DNA from: CAVYGN01 sp963796325
Lineage (GTDB): Bacteria > Spirochaetota > Brevinematia > Brevinematales > JAOACQ01
Reading direction: 5' to 3'
Length of the DNA: 64,000 nt
NCBI GenBank assembly: GCA_963796325.1
Contig: CAWCLF010000004.1
Location: forward strand, 92,592-156,591
Shown here piece after piece: positions 61,645 to 64,000 of the stretch. Positions within the stretch are counted from its first letter, which is position 1; each line of letters starts with the position of its first letter. Position numbers and translations under genes: made by a program. A model generated the notes under the pieces. It worked only from the letters and a program-made list of their open reading frames with translations. It made no database searches and had not been told where the DNA came from.

Positions 61645-61983
61645 TTATCCGGGGGGCCAGCCCATTACCCTGCCGCCTAACAGGTGGAAATGAATGTGAA
61701 AAACAGATTGAAGCGCAGCGCTGTTGCAATTTGCGACAACCCGGTATCCTTCCCTGTCGACATTCATTTCTTTAGCGATACTCTGCATCGCCTTAAACAA
61801 ATCAGAATATAATGCAAAATCGGCCACGTCGTTGAGCGTCTTGATGTGCATTTTCGGTATTATTACGACATGTACAGGGGCCTGGGGATTGACATCTTTA
61901 AATGCCAGGACTTTATCGTCTTCATAGACGATATTCGAAGGAATTTCCCTTTCAATAATTTTACAGAAGATGCAGTCGCTCAT
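61645..61983 (-). CDS. HIT-family nucleotide hydrolase (HinT)
   Basis: A 112-residue histidine-triad protein that hydrolyses AMP-lysine-type phosphoramidates. It has CIFCKIIEREIPSNIVYEDD and the catalytic HIHFHLLGGR. The ATG at 61983 has AGGA eight bases before it; an ATG six bases earlier is too close. First gene of the unit. Confidence 0.94.
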   Translation of the reverse strand: MSDCIFCKIIEREIPSNIVYEDDKVLAFKDVNPQAPVHVVIIPKMHIKTLNDVADFALYSDLFKAMQSIAKEMNVDREGYRVVANCNSAALQSVFHIHFHLLGGRVMGWPPG

Positions 61984-62012
61984 TTGCATTATCCTTTTTA
62001 AACAAGCTGTAT

Positions 62013-62041
62013 ATTATATATTGTAATGTAATTATTTGCAA
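62013..62041 (-). promoter_or_regulatory. Promoter of the hinT-rpsU-yqeY unit
   Basis: On the minus strand TTGCAA (62041-62036), a 17-bp AT-rich spacer and TATAAT (62018-62013). Confidence 0.6.
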
Positions 62042-62060
62042 AAAAAATATTTTAAAATCC

Positions 62061-62088
62061 TTGACATATCCAAAATAAGGATTAATAT
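62061..62088 (+). promoter_or_regulatory. Possible promoter of the acidic zinc-ribbon gene
   Basis: TTGACA (62061-62066), 16 bp, TAATAT (62083-62088). A TATAAT also occurs at 62097 but without a -35 at normal spacing. The leader would be about 75 nt. Confidence 0.4.
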
Positions 62089-62167
62089 TATTGTGCTATA
62101 ATTGAGGTGGACGCAGACTTATGTGCCGCGCGATGATTTTACCTCGATTTAACTAAGGAGCAGGTGT

Positions 62168-62584
62168 ATGCATATGAAGGATATGATGGGTAATTCGATA
62201 GCGGATGACGCTGAATTTGATGATCTTGACGACTTTGATTACGTAGATCAGTTCATATCGAAAGAAGAAGACGGAGACGATGCTTCCGATTTGAACGATG
62301 ATTTCGATGATCTTGACGACCTTTATGTGGATGAAAGCGAGGATAATGACGATCTCTCCGTTGACAATGAAGATTTCGAAGAAGAAACGCCCGATGAAGA
62401 TGAAATTGAAGAAGACGATGAAGAAGATGAAGGCGATCTTGACGAAGAACTTGAAGCCCGGTTTATTTGCGAAGATTGCGGACATAAATGGCTGGATTAT
62501 GTAACTGAAACCGATGAAGAGAATGATCTCCTCGAAGTTAGCTGTCCACTATGCGGTTCTCAGAACGTATCAATGGAAAGATGA
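62168..62584 (+). CDS. Acidic protein with a C-terminal zinc ribbon
   Basis: 138 residues. Residues 1-97 contain about 51 Asp/Glu in repeats such as DDLDD and EEDDEEDE, surely disordered. Residues 98-138 form a zinc ribbon with CEDC (C101, C104) and CPLC (C126, C129), resembling small nucleic-acid-binding or RNA-polymerase-subunit ribbons. AAGGAG sits seven bases before the ATG. No family recognised; the acidic arm suggests binding to a basic partner, perhaps a ribosomal protein or polymerase surface, or nucleic-acid mimicry. Confidence 0.85.
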   Translation: MHMKDMMGNSIADDAEFDDLDDFDYVDQFISKEEDGDDASDLNDDFDDLDDLYVDESEDNDDLSVDNEDFEEETPDEDEIEEDDEEDEGDLDEELEARFICEDCGHKWLDYVTETDEENDLLEVSCPLCGSQNVSMER

Positions 62585-62634
62585 TCTTAATTGTGGGCGG
62601 GTCTGATGGAGATGTTCTTAAATGCTTTTTTCCC

Positions 62635-62667
62635 AACTGTCGACTGTAGACTGCCGTCTGACGACTA
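62635..62667. repeat. Heptamer-repeat array 8
   Basis: Four to five AACTGTC/GACTGTA/GACTGCC/GTCTGAC units in the short gap between the convergent zinc-ribbon and EAL-HDOD genes, directly against the latter's stop codon. Confidence 0.75.
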
Positions 62668-62669
62668 AT

Positions 62670-63929
62670 TTATGTATAAGATTCCTGAAGGCACTGGTTG
62701 CCGTTATCCTGGGCCCAGCAGAATCCGTCGAGAGACGCGTTAGTGTATTTTTCCGGGGAAATGTTCATGTCCTTGAGCAAGGTGGAAATCTCTTCGAAGT
62801 TGTTTTCCTCGCTTTTTTTAACAAGCAGGAGGAGCTTACCCAGTATATTTTTATGTTCAAGAAGGGCCTCGTTGATATCCCTGCTTAAATTGAGTTCCGA
62901 AAGGATATCTTTCATGGGTACATTAAAAAGAGGTTCAAGGAGTGAAAGAAGACCGGTAAGGTAAGCTTCGTCGAGAAGACTTTTTTGAACGTTGTTCTTC
63001 AGGTTGTGAAGAAGAAGTTCCATGGTTTTAGCCCTTTCGATAGCCGAAAAAAGAAGGGGGTTGCCGCTGTTCTTTTCCTTCGAATAAGCATATTCCATAA
63101 GTATGAGCCAGTTAAGGATCTGCCTGTTGCCCAGGAGAGCAAGAGCCTGGCGTATAGATTCGATCTTGTTCCTGGAGCCTATTGCCGCCGAATTGATGAA
63201 CTGGAGGAGGTTGATCGTCATCTCGGGGTATTTCTTGAACGCCGACTCGAGATCCTTGATATCGACGTCCTTGTAGATGAGGTTTATTATTTCCATGATC
63301 GCGAGCTTCCTTATATCGATACCTTTTCCTTTTATGATTGTAGGTTTTGCAAAAAAATAGCCCTGGAAAAGATTGAATCCCAGGTCTTTATAAAAGAAAA
63401 ATTCATCCATATCCTCGACCTTCTCGGCCAGGCATTTTACCGGATATGATTTGAACATTTTAAACTTCGAGGCGATCAGTTCCTTTGTGTTCAGTTTAAG
63501 ATCGACCTTGATGTATGAAACGATATTGAAAAGGGGTTTAAATCGTTTTATCGTCTCATCCGTGAATTGAAAATCATCGAGGGCGAATACAAAACCCTCC
63601 TGTTTCAGCTCCGCGAGCTGTTCCACAAGGGTATCGTCGATCCTTGTCGATTCCAGGATCTCGAATACGTACCTGTCTTTCTGGAGTGTCTTTAAAAGAT
63701 CCCTTTTTATTATTTCTTCGTTAATATTGATGAATGCGAGTTTCGAGCCCATGAGCCTGCTGAAACTTATGTTGTTGAGGGTATTTATCAATACCGTGGC
63801 AGTGGCGGAAAGGTTGTCCTTGATCTTTGCAAAATTTTCATCATCGTCCCGGAACAATAATTCAAAAGCCATTATATTCTGATCGCCGTCCAGAATAGGC
63901 TGCCTTCCCACAAGAATGTTGCCCGCCAT
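62670..63929 (-). CDS. EAL-HDOD (YuxH-type) signalling protein
   Basis: 419 residues. The N-terminal EAL-like domain (about 1-200) begins ILVGRQPILDGDQNIMAFEL, with EAL changed to ELL, and keeps FALDDFQF and KVDLKLNT; metal and catalytic residues are largely missing, so c-di-GMP hydrolysis is unlikely, as in YuxH proteins. The C-terminal HDOD domain (about 200-400; LLQFINSAAIGSRNKIESIR) is a protein-protein or signalling module often linked to chemotaxis and motility. Start ATG at 63929; upstream to the right edge no feature was seen. Confidence 0.88.
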   Translation of the reverse strand: MAGNILVGRQPILDGDQNIMAFELLFRDDDENFAKIKDNLSATATVLINTLNNISFSRLMGSKLAFININEEIIKRDLLKTLQKDRYVFEILESTRIDDTLVEQLAELKQEGFVFALDDFQFTDETIKRFKPLFNIVSYIKVDLKLNTKELIASKFKMFKSYPVKCLAEKVEDMDEFFFYKDLGFNLFQGYFFAKPTIIKGKGIDIRKLAIMEIINLIYKDVDIKDLESAFKKYPEMTINLLQFINSAAIGSRNKIESIRQALALLGNRQILNWLILMEYAYSKEKNSGNPLLFSAIERAKTMELLLHNLKNNVQKSLLDEAYLTGLLSLLEPLFNVPMKDILSELNLSRDINEALLEHKNILGKLLLLVKKSEENNFEEISTLLKDMNISPEKYTNASLDGFCWAQDNGNQCLQESYT

Positions 63930-64000
63930 AAAGCTTTACCTTCCTGTTTATAATCAGGACTTCAAAAAGGGAACTTCGTCTAAAATTGTTACTAATAACC

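Overview
The window is a 64-kb bacterial chromosome segment, almost certainly from a spirochaete (phylum Spirochaetota) with an anaerobic, free-living style of metabolism. The strongest marker is flaA (54946-55977), the sheath protein of spirochaetal periplasmic flagella. It is preceded by the order gatB / CapA-like / gpsA / coaX / amidase / GerMN protein. [FeFe]-hydrogenase maturation genes, a GH94 disaccharide phosphorylase and several c-di-GMP-type proteins suggest a fermenter with rich signalling. No phage, insertion sequence or CRISPR array was seen. Gene density is high and many genes abut or overlap.

Layout. 1-10.6 kb: a cut-off sugar-sensor-like signalling protein, mtaB (tRNA modification), a SurA/PrsA-like chaperone, GH94 phosphorylase, an unrecognised coiled-coil protein and a frameshifted PAS-GGDEF protein. 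10.6-14.7 kb (minus): a hydrogenase-maturation operon, TM1266-like regulator / hydG / hydE / aspartase-like lyase, with neither hydF nor a hydrogenase beside it. 14.7-16.9 kb: a small lipoprotein gene and aroA. 16.9-47.1 kb: a continuous run of information-processing genes: tRNA-Thr, rpmG, tRNA-Trp, secE, nusG, rplKAJL, rpoBC, then (behind a perfect-consensus promoter at 28259-28287) rpsL, rpsG, fusA, tuf and the complete S10, spc and alpha operons except rpmD. 47.1-48.8 kb: hom with a long structured leader. 48.8-55.98 kb: the gatB to gerMN operon and flaA. 56-64 kb: a Maf-type glycosyltransferase, a division transpeptidase, a degenerate cyclase, hinT / rpsU / yqeY, an acidic zinc-ribbon protein and an EAL-HDOD protein.

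What stands out: (1) EF-Tu with a rebuilt switch I lacking the usual EKARGIT stretch; (2) eight intergenic arrays of degenerate 7-nt units (GTCGAC- and GAGTAAC-type) that repeatedly abut or supply promoter -35 boxes, one of them flanked by an 8-bp direct repeat; (3) a hom leader of about 185 nt whose two perfect 7-bp helices interleave as a pseudoknot; (4) ribosomal protein uL5 carrying a Lys/Ala/Glu-rich N-terminal tail of about 131 residues, and bL17 with a C-terminal tail; (5) an aspartase-like gene fused into the hydrogenase-maturation operon; (6) a membrane cyclase homologue lacking the catalytic residues; (7) a Maf glycosyltransferase directly convergent with flaA. All positions, motifs and spacings were read by eye from the sequence; family assignments rest on remembered family features and no database search was run.
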